60,267 nucleotides of DNA. It comes from Treponema sp. UBA4267. Lineage in GTDB: Bacteria; Spirochaetota; Spirochaetia; Treponematales; Treponemataceae. The translations under genes were made by a program, and so were the position numbers. Below, piece after piece: positions 18,120-25,887 of the stretch. The stretch is from NCBI GenBank assembly GCA_002395155.1, contig DGWD01000044.1, positions 1 through 60,267 on the forward strand. Reading direction: 5' to 3'. Below the pieces are notes generated by a model. That model saw nothing but the letters and a program-made list of their open reading frames with translations, searched no databases and was not told the origin of the DNA. The stretch's first letter is position 1; each line of letters starts with the position of its first letter.

Positions 18120-19295
18120 ATGGAAACAAAAAATAAAAACGAATATCAGGCAGAACTTTTTTCTAACCGCCTTAAAAAAAAATATAAGGAATTACGCAAA
18201 TGGGCCCGTAAAAACAGAATTTCTTGTTACAGACTCTATGACCGCGATATTCCAGAAATTCCAGTTTCTCTTGATTTATACGAATTTCTACCAGACCAGG
18301 CCAATTCCCCAATGGAAGCAGCCCGTTTTTTAGCAGATCAAAATGCAAGACTTTCTGCAAATGATCCTACAATTGAAGATGGAATTAAAGAAAGAACCTA
18401 TGCCATTTTGTATTTGTATGAACGCCCTTACGAAAAATCAGATGATGAAGAAGAACTTTGGCTTACCCTAATGGCTAAAACTGCTTCAAGTGTATTGGGC
18501 ATTCCCCTAGCCCACATTATAAAAAAATTCCGTGGACATAAAAATCATCAAAATTCAGATGATAAAGATGAAAGCGTTCAGTACCAGAAAATTGATTCAG
18601 AAGAAGTTTCAGGTCTTACCCAGGAACTAGGCCAAATATTTAAACTAAATCTTACAAATTATCTTGATACAGGACTTTTCTTTGACCACAGACCTTTGCG
18701 TTCCCTTGTACGCGACACCTGCAGCAAAAAAAGAGTTCTAAATCTTTTCTGTTATACAGGAAGTTTTTCTGTTTATGCAGCACAGGGAAATGCGGCAATG
18801 GTAGAATCAGTAGATTTATCTAACACCTATCTTGCCTGGGCAAAAGATAATATGAAGCTGAATGGTTTTACAGATAAAAAGAAATATATTTTTACCCGTG
18901 CAGATTGTATGAGATTTTTACAGGAAAAGGCAACCGCACAAAAAGCCCTTCTTGCAAATCCAAATGATAAAGATGCAATATCAAAAGCCGCAACATACGA
19001 CCTTATTATTCTTGATCCTCCAACTTTTTCAAACAGTAAAAGTACAAATAATGTTCTTGATATAAATAAACAGTGGCCTCAGCTGGTAAAAGATTGTCTG
19101 AACATTTTAAATCCAGAAGGAATTCTTTATTTCAGTACAAATTCAGAAAGATTAAAGTTTGACCTAAGCCAAATCCCACCAAAAACAATTTCAAATAAAA
19201 CTTTTACGGTAGAAGACTTTACAAGTCAATCAATTCCAAACGATTATTCTTCAAGCAAACCTCACCGTTGCTGGAAGTTCACTCTAGAAAACTAA
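18120..19295 (+). CDS. rlmK: 23S rRNA methyltransferase, RlmK-like (stand-alone)
   Basis: 391 residues. The N-terminal part (FSNRLKKKYKELRKWARK, then CYRLYDRDIPE) matches the start of the RlmK half of E. coli RlmKL, which makes m7G2069 of 23S rRNA. The Rossmann methyltransferase follows: DTGLFFDHRPLR, motif I VLNLFCYTGSFS, and motif IV ILDPPTFSNSK. In E. coli this domain is fused to RlmL; here it stands alone. The ATG has no ribosome binding site, and a GATAAA -10-like box lies 12 bases upstream, so the transcript may be nearly leaderless. An m5C methyltransferase of the RlmI family is the alternative. Confidence 0.82.
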   Translation: METKNKNEYQAELFSNRLKKKYKELRKWARKNRISCYRLYDRDIPEIPVSLDLYEFLPDQANSPMEAARFLADQNARLSANDPTIEDGIKERTYAILYLYERPYEKSDDEEELWLTLMAKTASSVLGIPLAHIIKKFRGHKNHQNSDDKDESVQYQKIDSEEVSGLTQELGQIFKLNLTNYLDTGLFFDHRPLRSLVRDTCSKKRVLNLFCYTGSFSVYAAQGNAAMVESVDLSNTYLAWAKDNMKLNGFTDKKKYIFTRADCMRFLQEKATAQKALLANPNDKDAISKAATYDLIILDPPTFSNSKSTNNVLDINKQWPQLVKDCLNILNPEGILYFSTNSERLKFDLSQIPPKTISNKTFTVEDFTSQSIPNDYSSSKPHRCWKFTLEN

Positions 19296-19304
19296 AAAAG
19301 GCAT

Positions 19305-19337
19305 AAAAAAAACACGCTTGAAAAAGCGTGTTTTTTT
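19305..19337. terminator. Bidirectional terminator between rlmK and rpmE
   Basis: ACACGCTT (19312-19319), loop GAAA, AAGCGTGT (19324-19331), with a run of A before and T after, so it can stop transcripts from both convergent genes. Confidence 0.9.
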
Positions 19338-19366
19338 AATAAAAGTTAGTTCACTAATAACAAAAC

Positions 19367-19579
19367 TTAGTTATTTTCTGACTTAATTCCATAACGTTTG
19401 TTGAAGCGATCGATACGACCTGCTGTATCAACAAGTTTCTGCTTTCCTGTATAGAAAGGATGGCATGCAGAACAAATTTCAACGTGAATGTTTTCAACAG
19501 TTGAACGTGTTTCAATTACATTACCACATACACATGTGATTTTTGTAAGTTTGTAGTCTGGGTGAATTCCCTTTTTCAT
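19367..19579 (-). CDS. rpmE: 50S ribosomal protein L31
   Basis: 70 residues, the normal length. It starts MKKGIHPDY and carries the zinc-binding cysteine pairs CVC (16, 18) and CSAC (36, 39), so it is the zinc-containing form of L31. A TAGGAG site precedes the ATG. It follows rho on the same strand, a conserved pairing in bacteria. Confidence 0.97.
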   Translation of the reverse strand: MKKGIHPDYKLTKITCVCGNVIETRSTVENIHVEICSACHPFYTGKQKLVDTAGRIDRFNKRYGIKSENN

Positions 19580-19626
19580 AAAAATAACTCCTATAGTCTT
19601 GCCCGATATTACGCCCGGCCGCCCCT

Positions 19627-19655
19627 AGTAAAAACTATCATTCCGCTACCGTCAA
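19627..19655 (-). promoter_or_regulatory. Promoter of rpmE with GC-rich start region
   Basis: TTGACG (19650-19655) and TTTACT (19627-19632) have a 17-base spacer on the minus strand. The bases after the -10 are AGGGGCGGCC, a GC-rich discriminator of the type that often confers growth-rate control. The 40-base leader is much more GC-rich than its surroundings. Confidence 0.5.
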
Positions 19656-19754
19656 CTAAATTAAAAAATAATACCACAAGATTAAATATTTAATTAAATG
19701 TAAATTAATTACAAATAATAATCAATATATTAAAACTAAAAAAATCTTTCTAAA

Positions 19755-21527
19755 TTACTCCATTCCTGCTGTACCAACATTCATGCTGGCCAGGAAAGCA
19801 TCATTTGTCTTAGATTTTTTCATGCGGTCAATAATAAGTTCTGTTGCTTCAATATCTTCCATTGGATTAAGAACTTTTCGTAAAATCCAGATTTTCTGAA
19901 GTTCTTCTTCTGTAAGCAAAAGTTCTTCCTTACGAGTTCCAGATTTTTTGATATTGATTGCTGGGAATACACGGCGTTCAGAAAGCTTGCGATCAAGGTC
20001 AATTTCTGAGTTACCAGTTCCCTTAAACTCTTCAAAAATTACTTCATCCATACGAGAACCTGTTTCAATCAAGGCTGTAGAGATGATTGTTAAAGAGCCG
20101 CCTTCTTCTACATTACGAGCAGCACCAAAGAAACGTTTTGGCTTAAAAAGTGCATTGGAATCAACACCACCCGAAAGAACCTTTCCAGAAGTCTGAACAG
20201 TCTGGTTATAAGCACGTGCAAGACGAGTAATAGAGTCCAAAAGAATTACAACATCACGCTTATGTTCAACAAGACGTTTTGCCTTTTCCAATACCATTTC
20301 TGCAACCTGTACGTGGCGAGTAGCCTGTTCATCGAAAGTTGAAGAAATAACTTCTCCCTGAATAGCTCTTTCCATTTCAGTAACTTCCTCAGGACGTTCA
20401 TCAATTAAAAGAACAATCAGATAAACTTCAGGATTATTTGCAGTAATTGCATTTGCAACTTTCTGCATCAAAATTGTTTTACCAGCTTTTGGAGGGGCAA
20501 CAATCAAAAGACGCTGACCTTTACCAATTGGAGCAAACAAATCAACAATACGAGTAGAAATTTCGGTAGAAACAGTTTCAAGATGAAGCTTTTTATTTGG
20601 ATACAATGGAGTAAGGTTTTCAAATGGAATACGAGTCTGAGCAACACGAGGTTCATCAAAGTTTACCGATTCAATTCTAAGTAAAGCAAAGAATCTTTCA
20701 CCTTCTTTTGGAGAACGAGTCTGTCCATAAACTGTATCACCAGTTTTAAGATTGAACAAACGAATCTGACTTGGAGAAATGTAAATATCATCTGGACCTG
20801 GTAAATATGAATTCTGTGGAGAACGAAGGAAACCATATCCATCAGGAAGAATTTCAAGAGCACCAGAAGCAAAAATAATTCCACCGTGTTCTGTATGTGC
20901 TTTCAAGATTACAAAAATCAAATCCTGCTTTTTCATTGGAGCAAGATCATCGGCAGTAAAACCATATTGCATAGCCAAATCACGAAGTTCTGGCATACTC
21001 TTTATTGTAAGATCATTAATTAAAAGTCTTGGTTTATTTGCATTATCATCAATTGAAGAAGATGCTGCAGCGGCTTCGGCAGAGGCAATCTGTTCAGAAA
21101 CTTCTCCGCTTGGAGTTGGATAAGAAGGACGAACAAAAGGCTTTTTTCCACCCTTTCCATTTTTATTAAATCTGTTTTGATTATTAGACTGATTAAGTTT
21201 TCTATGGTTATTTTCTACAGAAGATGAAGCTGTAGATGAGGCAGGACTTTCTGAACTTGAAGTATCAGTTTCTTCACTTTTCTTTACAATACGTCTTCGT
21301 TTAATAACAACCTTAGGTCCTTCAGAATGTTCTTCTTCTGATGCTTCTGCAGAACTTTCAGATTCAAATTTTTCTGCATTCATACTTACAGATTCAACAT
21401 TCTCAGAGGATTCTTGCTCTGCCACAGGCTCAGGATTTGAATCAAAATCTAGAGTTGCCTGAACTTCTTCGCCAAGCTCTGGATTAGCGTTTTCGTCACT
21501 TTTATGACGCTTTCTTAATGTAGCCAT
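19755..21527 (-). CDS. rho: Transcription termination factor Rho
   Basis: 590 residues, about 170 longer than E. coli Rho. The extra length is a disordered N-terminal region rich in Glu, Ser and Asn (residues 1-150), followed by the helical Rho N domain (SMPELRDLAMQYGF), the RNA-binding cold-shock-like domain (GALEILPDGYGFLRSPQNSY) and the RecA-type ATPase with P-loop APPKAGKT near residue 345 and LLIDERPEEVTEM. Such N-terminal insertions occur in several bacterial groups and can affect RNA binding. It is upstream of rpmE. The 186-base gap before it carries a weak hairpin. Confidence 0.97.
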   Translation of the reverse strand: MATLRKRHKSDENANPELGEEVQATLDFDSNPEPVAEQESSENVESVSMNAEKFESESSAEASEEEHSEGPKVVIKRRRIVKKSEETDTSSSESPASSTASSSVENNHRKLNQSNNQNRFNKNGKGGKKPFVRPSYPTPSGEVSEQIASAEAAAASSSIDDNANKPRLLINDLTIKSMPELRDLAMQYGFTADDLAPMKKQDLIFVILKAHTEHGGIIFASGALEILPDGYGFLRSPQNSYLPGPDDIYISPSQIRLFNLKTGDTVYGQTRSPKEGERFFALLRIESVNFDEPRVAQTRIPFENLTPLYPNKKLHLETVSTEISTRIVDLFAPIGKGQRLLIVAPPKAGKTILMQKVANAITANNPEVYLIVLLIDERPEEVTEMERAIQGEVISSTFDEQATRHVQVAEMVLEKAKRLVEHKRDVVILLDSITRLARAYNQTVQTSGKVLSGGVDSNALFKPKRFFGAARNVEEGGSLTIISTALIETGSRMDEVIFEEFKGTGNSEIDLDRKLSERRVFPAINIKKSGTRKEELLLTEEELQKIWILRKVLNPMEDIEATELIIDRMKKSKTNDAFLASMNVGTAGME

Positions 21528-21639
21528 TAAAAAGATTCTCCATAAAATTAAAAGATTCTCTATATAAATTAAATAATTATAAAAATATATGTATGATTAT
21601 TAAAAAACTCTTTTGTAAAATGTAAATGATTTATTTTTT

Positions 21640-21662
21640 AGAAAATGGGTTTTTCAACCCCA
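21640..21662 (-). terminator. Weak terminator after bactofilin
   Basis: GGGTT (21647-21651) and AACCC (21656-21660) with a four-base loop; the minus strand continues ATTTTC. It lies between the bactofilin stop and the rho start. Confidence 0.4.
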
Positions 21663-21712
21663 ACGTTTATAGTTTATTATTACTCTTTTTTTAATACTCT
21701 GTCAATCAGCAT

Positions 21713-22138
21713 TTATTTAATTACATCTGAATGTAAAAGCATTGCCTTTTTATATTCAGCAGAAGCAACAGAAAATAAATCAACTTCTGGTTCTTTATCC
21801 AGCATACTAATCTGGCCAGAAAAATCTACATTATTTGCAATTCTAATTCTTGCTGTTGTCAAATTTCCGTCCACACTACTTCCAGAACAAATTTCAATTC
21901 TTTCGCTGGCATTCATATTACCCTGAACTTTACCTGATACTACAATTGAATTTGCATCTATGGTATCAACTGTACAAACAGCATTTTTATCAACTACAAG
22001 ATCTCCACCAGGAGCAATTATTTTTCCTTTAAACTTACCAGTAATAACAAGTCTATCTTTGAATTCCAAAACGCCATCAAATTCAGTTTCTTCTCCAAAG
22101 ATTGTGATATTTCTTTTTTCAAGATCTTTTTCTGCCAT
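21713..22138 (-). CDS. Bactofilin family cytoskeletal protein 1
   Basis: 141 residues from the ATG at 22138, preferred over a TTG 12 bases upstream. The middle (about 15-115) is a run of beta-helix rungs with the bactofilin pattern: ITIFGEETEFDG, RLVITGKFKGKI, GDLVVDKNAVC, SIVVSGKVQGNM, SVDGNLTTARI. Bactofilins polymerise without nucleotide and position envelope enzymes. It follows lnt by 12 bases. A second bactofilin is at 58290-58664. A C-terminal tail of about 25 residues lies outside the helix. Confidence 0.88.
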   Translation of the reverse strand: MAEKDLEKRNITIFGEETEFDGVLEFKDRLVITGKFKGKIIAPGGDLVVDKNAVCTVDTIDANSIVVSGKVQGNMNASERIEICSGSSVDGNLTTARIRIANNVDFSGQISMLDKEPEVDLFSVASAEYKKAMLLHSDVIK

Positions 22139-22150
22139 CAAATCACCCAA

Positions 22151-23860
22151 CTAGTTATTTCTTAAGTTTTTTATTTTTTTAATTATAACGTTTAATATTT
22201 GTATTATCAATATTATAGTAAAAAGAAGAATTTCTCCCTTCCCGCAGAAATCTCCATACAAAGTATAAATTGAAGTTTTAAACGAAGAATCAAGAAGGTC
22301 TACATCACCAATTACATAAGACTGACAAAAATCCCCTGCCATATTCTTTATCTTTCCATTTTGATCAATTATACAGCTTTCGCCCGTAGCAGTACTTCTT
22401 ACGCTTGGAACCCTGTTTTCAACCGACCTAAAAACCGCTATTGCAAGATGCTGATACTGACATGCCCTGCTTTTAGACCACCCGTCATTTGATAAAGTAA
22501 AAAAGCATCTGGCACCTTTTTCTACAAAATGCCTGCAATCTTCACCAAAAGTATCTTCAAAACAAATTGGAGTCGAAAAAGCTAACCCCTTATAATTAAA
22601 AACCTTATATTCATTCCCCTTTTCCCAAAGATGATTATTTCCCGAAGACAAGATTTTATAAATTAAGGGAAACTGTTTTTTATAGGGAAAAGACTCACTT
22701 AAAGGAACAAGATGTTTTTTAAAATACAAATCTGGCTCTGGCGGAATTACATTTTGACCAGGCTCATAAACCTGAACCGAATTATAAAGTTTTTTTCCTT
22801 CATCTGAATCTTCTTCATGCCCATTTCCAATTACAAAAACAGCATTTTTATTTTCAATGTAATTCAAAAGCGAATAAACCAGATTAAAACGTCTTGTATC
22901 TTGAATTTTGTAATAATGATAAAGGATAGAAGGCACTACCGAAGTTTCTGACCAAATTACAAAATCTATATCAGGATTAAGTTCAAAAGCTTCTTCTGTT
23001 AAATTTTTTGAATTCTGAATATTTTTTGCATACTCATCAATACCGTTTTTCCATGGATCTTCATTATTTTGAATAGCCAAAACTTTTACACTTTGATGTC
23101 TTGAATTATTTTTTTTGCTTTTTATATCCACATAACCATATCTATAAATAAAAATCATGCATAAAACCCAAAGAATTAAACTTATAAAAGTAAATCTTAA
23201 ATCGGTCAGTTTTAATGCTTTTTCCTTTTTAACATAATGAGAAAGAGTAGAAATATTTTCAGTCCCTTTTTCAAAATGTTCTGTATTCAATAAATGGCTT
23301 CGCATTCCACTCTTATCCATAAAGCTATAAATGATTGATGACGGAAAGATGATAAAGAAATTTAATCCAAAAACGCCTATAAGGTCACAAATTTGTATAA
23401 AATAAGTATTTCTCCATTGGGTATATGCAGAAACTCCGTAAGAAAAACCTATAAACCCAAGCGTTTTAACATATTCATAGGAACATATTAAAAGAGCCTG
23501 TACAATCCATGCATTTTTTACAAATAGTTTATCAATAACTTTTAAGAGCAGGAACAATACTGCCATTATATAAAAATAAGCAAAACAGACTAAAAAAATT
23601 CCCCACGAATTAAAATTATGTAACCAAAAAGCATATAAGCCATAAGAAAGACTTCCATATAAACCACCAAAGAACCAGACAGTTTTAAAATCAGCTTTTT
23701 TCACAATAAAAAAAACGGGTAAATAAATTAAAAAACCAAAGGCCCCAATCCCATTTTTTATAAGAGGATTTGGATTTGCAAGATAAAATATAAGAGCTGC
23801 GATTATACTTAATATAAAACAGGAAAAATAACTGTTATTTTTTTTTGATATAGAAGGCAT
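22151..23860 (-). CDS. lnt: Apolipoprotein N-acyltransferase
   Basis: 569 residues from the ATG at 23860; the frame opens at a TTG 7 codons earlier inside the HU gene. Several membrane segments fill the first 250 residues, then comes a periplasmic nitrilase-type domain with the expected triad: Glu in WSETSVVP near 303, Lys in FKKHLVPL near 383, Cys in PICFEDTF near 432. It adds the third acyl chain to lipoproteins in the inner membrane. It overlaps the HU gene end by almost nothing and is followed by bactofilin, so the three are probably one transcript. Confidence 0.9.
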   Translation of the reverse strand: MPSISKKNNSYFSCFILSIIAALIFYLANPNPLIKNGIGAFGFLIYLPVFFIVKKADFKTVWFFGGLYGSLSYGLYAFWLHNFNSWGIFLVCFAYFYIMAVLFLLLKVIDKLFVKNAWIVQALLICSYEYVKTLGFIGFSYGVSAYTQWRNTYFIQICDLIGVFGLNFFIIFPSSIIYSFMDKSGMRSHLLNTEHFEKGTENISTLSHYVKKEKALKLTDLRFTFISLILWVLCMIFIYRYGYVDIKSKKNNSRHQSVKVLAIQNNEDPWKNGIDEYAKNIQNSKNLTEEAFELNPDIDFVIWSETSVVPSILYHYYKIQDTRRFNLVYSLLNYIENKNAVFVIGNGHEEDSDEGKKLYNSVQVYEPGQNVIPPEPDLYFKKHLVPLSESFPYKKQFPLIYKILSSGNNHLWEKGNEYKVFNYKGLAFSTPICFEDTFGEDCRHFVEKGARCFFTLSNDGWSKSRACQYQHLAIAVFRSVENRVPSVRSTATGESCIIDQNGKIKNMAGDFCQSYVIGDVDLLDSSFKTSIYTLYGDFCGKGEILLFTIILIIQILNVIIKKIKNLRNN

Positions 23861-23865
23861 TATAT

Positions 23866-24171
23866 TTACTTTAAGTCCCAAAGCTTTTCTTTTAATTCAA
23901 GACCTGCTCTAAATGCTGCTACATAATGTGCATCCACTTTTACACTTTCTCCTGTTTTAGGATTTCGTGCAGCACTCTTTGCCTTTCGTAAACGAGGTTC
24001 AAAAGTTCCAAAACCTCTTAACTCAATTGTAGAACCTTGACTTAAAGAATTTTTTATTTCTAATAAAAGAGCATCAACAACCTTTTGTATATTTTGTTTT
24101 TCAATTTTTAGCTCATGGTTTTGATAAATTGAATCAACAAGATCATTTTTTGTTACTTTTTTAATTTCCAT
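23866..24171 (-). CDS. HU/IHF-family DNA-binding protein
   Basis: 101 residues. N-terminal helices (KNDLVDSIYQ, VVDALLLEIKNSL) are followed by the saddle and arm motif ELRGFGTFEPRLRKAKSAARNPKTG. It is slightly longer than HU (about 90). The family bends DNA in nucleoid packaging and recombination. It is upstream of lnt with 5 bases between the coding regions. Whether it is HU-like or IHF-like cannot be settled by eye. Confidence 0.93.
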   Translation of the reverse strand: MEIKKVTKNDLVDSIYQNHELKIEKQNIQKVVDALLLEIKNSLSQGSTIELRGFGTFEPRLRKAKSAARNPKTGESVKVDAHYVAAFRAGLELKEKLWDLK

Positions 24172-24211
24172 AATAAAATACCTTCACAAATATTCTACAA
24201 TGCTTTTAAAC

Positions 24212-24246
24212 AAAAAAAAACCAGTTGAACACAAATTCAACTGGAT
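24212..24246 (-). terminator. Terminator of rpsT
   Basis: CCAGTTGAA (24221-24229) and TTCAACTGG (24236-24244) form a 9-bp stem, followed on the minus strand by nine T. Confidence 0.88.
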
Positions 24247-24270
24247 TCCAAAAAGCAAAAGTTTTAAATG

Positions 24271-24546
24271 TTATTTTGAAGCAAAAGTAACATTGAAAAG
24301 ATTCATCATTCTTGACTTTTTGCGTGATACAGCATTGCGAGTTAAAACTCCCTTGCTACGAGCACTATCAAGTTCTTTCTGAAGCTGCTTATATTTTTCT
24401 TCAGCAAGCTTCTGATCCTTAGACTGTACAGCTTCTACAAACTGTTTTGCATAAGTTTTACATGTGCTTTTAATAGCTTTATTATGAAGTCGGCGAACTT
24501 CGCTCTGAGCGTATCTTTTTTCTGCAGATGTCTTTTTTACTGCCAA
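24271..24546 (-). CDS. rpsT: 30S ribosomal protein S20
   Basis: 91 residues, the usual size, basic and helical, with the typical TSAEKRYAQSEVRRLHNKAIKS start and a SKGVLTRNAVSRKKSRMMN end. The start codon is TTG; a GGGGG stretch lies 9 bases upstream. TTG starts are known to limit S20 synthesis in other bacteria. It has its own promoter (24583-24611) and terminator. Confidence 0.96.
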   Translation of the reverse strand: MAVKKTSAEKRYAQSEVRRLHNKAIKSTCKTYAKQFVEAVQSKDQKLAEEKYKQLQKELDSARSKGVLTRNAVSRKKSRMMNLFNVTFASK

Positions 24547-24582
24547 TTGGAGACCCCCAAAATTAATAGTTAACTGTTGGAT

Positions 24583-24611
24583 ATATTAGCAAAATTACTA
24601 TTTTGTGTCAA
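24583..24611 (-). promoter_or_regulatory. Promoter of rpsT
   Basis: TTGACA (24606-24611) and TAATAT (24583-24588) with a 17-base spacer on the minus strand, divergent from the promoter of the zinc-ribbon gene. Confidence 0.7.
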
Positions 24612-24641
24612 TTAAATATTGGATTATTCAGGCTATGATTA

Positions 24642-24670
24642 TTGACACAAAGAATGTATCTCATTATTAT
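24642..24670 (+). promoter_or_regulatory. Strong promoter of the small zinc-ribbon gene
   Basis: TTGACA (24642-24647) and TATTAT (24665-24670) with a 17-base spacer, followed by a TTGGAGG ribosome binding site at 24690-24696. Confidence 0.8.
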
Positions 24671-24702
24671 ATCTGATACGAATATTCGATTGGAGGCACA
24701 TA

Positions 24703-24876
24703 ATGGCTGGAGCTAGTAAAAACTCTCGTACAACTGTTGCAACACACAAATTCATTTGCCCTGACTGCGGTGGCGAAATCATCATGAAGACAATGATTGA
24801 AAATGGCAGAATAAAGAATCAGGCAGAATGCCAGAAATGTAAACGTGTTGAAAGACGTCCTAAAGATTTCAAATAA
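24703..24876 (+). CDS. 57-residue zinc-ribbon protein
   Basis: The frame runs from an ATG at 24703, 6 bases after a TTGGAGG site, to a TAA at 24874-24876. The protein begins MAGASKNSRTTV and has one zinc ribbon with CPDC (19, 22) and CQKC (44, 47), ending in a basic RRPKDFK tail. A near-consensus promoter and a strong terminator frame it, so it should be highly expressed. Size, charge and position opposite rpsT suggest a ribosome- or RNA-associated protein similar in layout to L33 or L32, but the sequence does not match either. It is too short to be caught by many gene finders. Confidence 0.85.
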   Translation: MAGASKNSRTTVATHKFICPDCGGEIIMKTMIENGRIKNQAECQKCKRVERRPKDFK

Positions 24877-24894
24877 TAGAATCTTTAGTGCAAT

Positions 24895-24935
24895 AAAAAA
24901 GCCTGTTTGGAATCATGAACCAGACAGGCTTTTTT
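24895..24935 (+). terminator. Terminator of the zinc-ribbon gene
   Basis: GCCTGTTTGG (24901-24910) and CCAGACAGGC (24920-24929) form a 10-bp stem with one wobble pair, followed by six T that merge into repeat copy B. Confidence 0.9.
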
Positions 24936-25011
24936 ATTGAGGTTTTATTACAAAACCCTCAAAACGGCGAAGTCAAGGCTTTAAGCGTGAGCGTGCCTTG
25001 ACTCGACGTAT
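24932..25011 (+). repeat. 80-bp terminator-linked repeat, copy B
   Basis: Same element as 9458-9537 and 52264-52343. It differs from the others at a few positions in the first hairpin (GAGGTTTT instead of GAGGGTTT); the second half is identical in all three. It starts in the T-run of the preceding terminator. Confidence 0.92.
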
Positions 25012-25079
25012 TTAACAAATCAATACCTAGCTAATAACTAAATCTTAATACAATTTTAAGGGGAAATTCTTTTATAAAA

Positions 25080-25841
25080 TTACTTTTGATTTGAAGGTAA
25101 TTTTCGCCACTCTTCAACCTGCTTCTGGATTAAATCTCTTGATTCATCCAAAATCTGATTACAATCTTCTTTAGTCTGTGGACAATCATATATTTTAAGA
25201 ATCTTTACACGGTAAGACCCTTTTTTCATTCTTGTAAAAATCTTTCGCAAATCTCTAAGAGCGTAACCACCTTCCAAGGCACATACAACAACAGGAAGTT
25301 TTGAAGATTCTGTTAGCTTTCTGAAACCAGCAGAATAAAATTTTCCAACCTGTCCATCTTTAGTTCTGGAACCTTCTGGAAAAATAATTGGAATCTGTTT
25401 TCTTTCTACAACCTTTTTGCCAAATTCTTCAACATAACGCATTGCGTCCATTGGTTTTGCTTTACGAGGAATTAAACAGTGTTCCTGAGTTCTAAGCATT
25501 TCAGACACAAGAGGAATGTGTCTACCAAGAGTATCTTTTGCAACAAATCTTACGTCCATTCCTTGAAAAAACTTCATATAAACAGGAATATCCAAAAGAC
25601 TCTGATGATTTGAAATTACAATGAATTGCTTTGGTAAAGATTTTCTTAAATTTTCATATCCCCAAAAATAAAAGCTTCTAAATGCTCTTAAAATTGCAAA
25701 AAGTCTAATTGCAAGAACATCCTTAATATAATTGGAAATTGCCATACTCCATTTTTTTGAAATCGGATATGCAATTATATTTCCAATTGTAGCTGGAATT
25801 ACCATTGCAACAAGACAAAACAAAGTTAGCAAACTTATCAT
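25080..25841 (-). CDS. plsC: 1-acyl-sn-glycerol-3-phosphate acyltransferase
   Basis: 253 residues from the ATG at 25841, chosen because TTGGAG lies 7 bases before it; a TTG four codons upstream opens the frame. A hydrophobic N-terminus is followed by the acyltransferase motifs NHQSLLD (His and Asp of the HX4D catalytic pair) and FPEGSRTKDG (phosphate binding). It acylates lysophosphatidate to phosphatidate in the inner membrane. It is 46 bases after the JAMM-DinG gene on the same strand. Confidence 0.92.
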   Translation of the reverse strand: MISLLTLFCLVAMVIPATIGNIIAYPISKKWSMAISNYIKDVLAIRLFAILRAFRSFYFWGYENLRKSLPKQFIVISNHQSLLDIPVYMKFFQGMDVRFVAKDTLGRHIPLVSEMLRTQEHCLIPRKAKPMDAMRYVEEFGKKVVERKQIPIIFPEGSRTKDGQVGKFYSAGFRKLTESSKLPVVVCALEGGYALRDLRKIFTRMKKGSYRVKILKIYDCPQTKEDCNQILDESRDLIQKQVEEWRKLPSNQK

Positions 25842-25887
25842 ATAAAACTCCAATTATGATTTATGACATTTTTATTATATAATTCTT

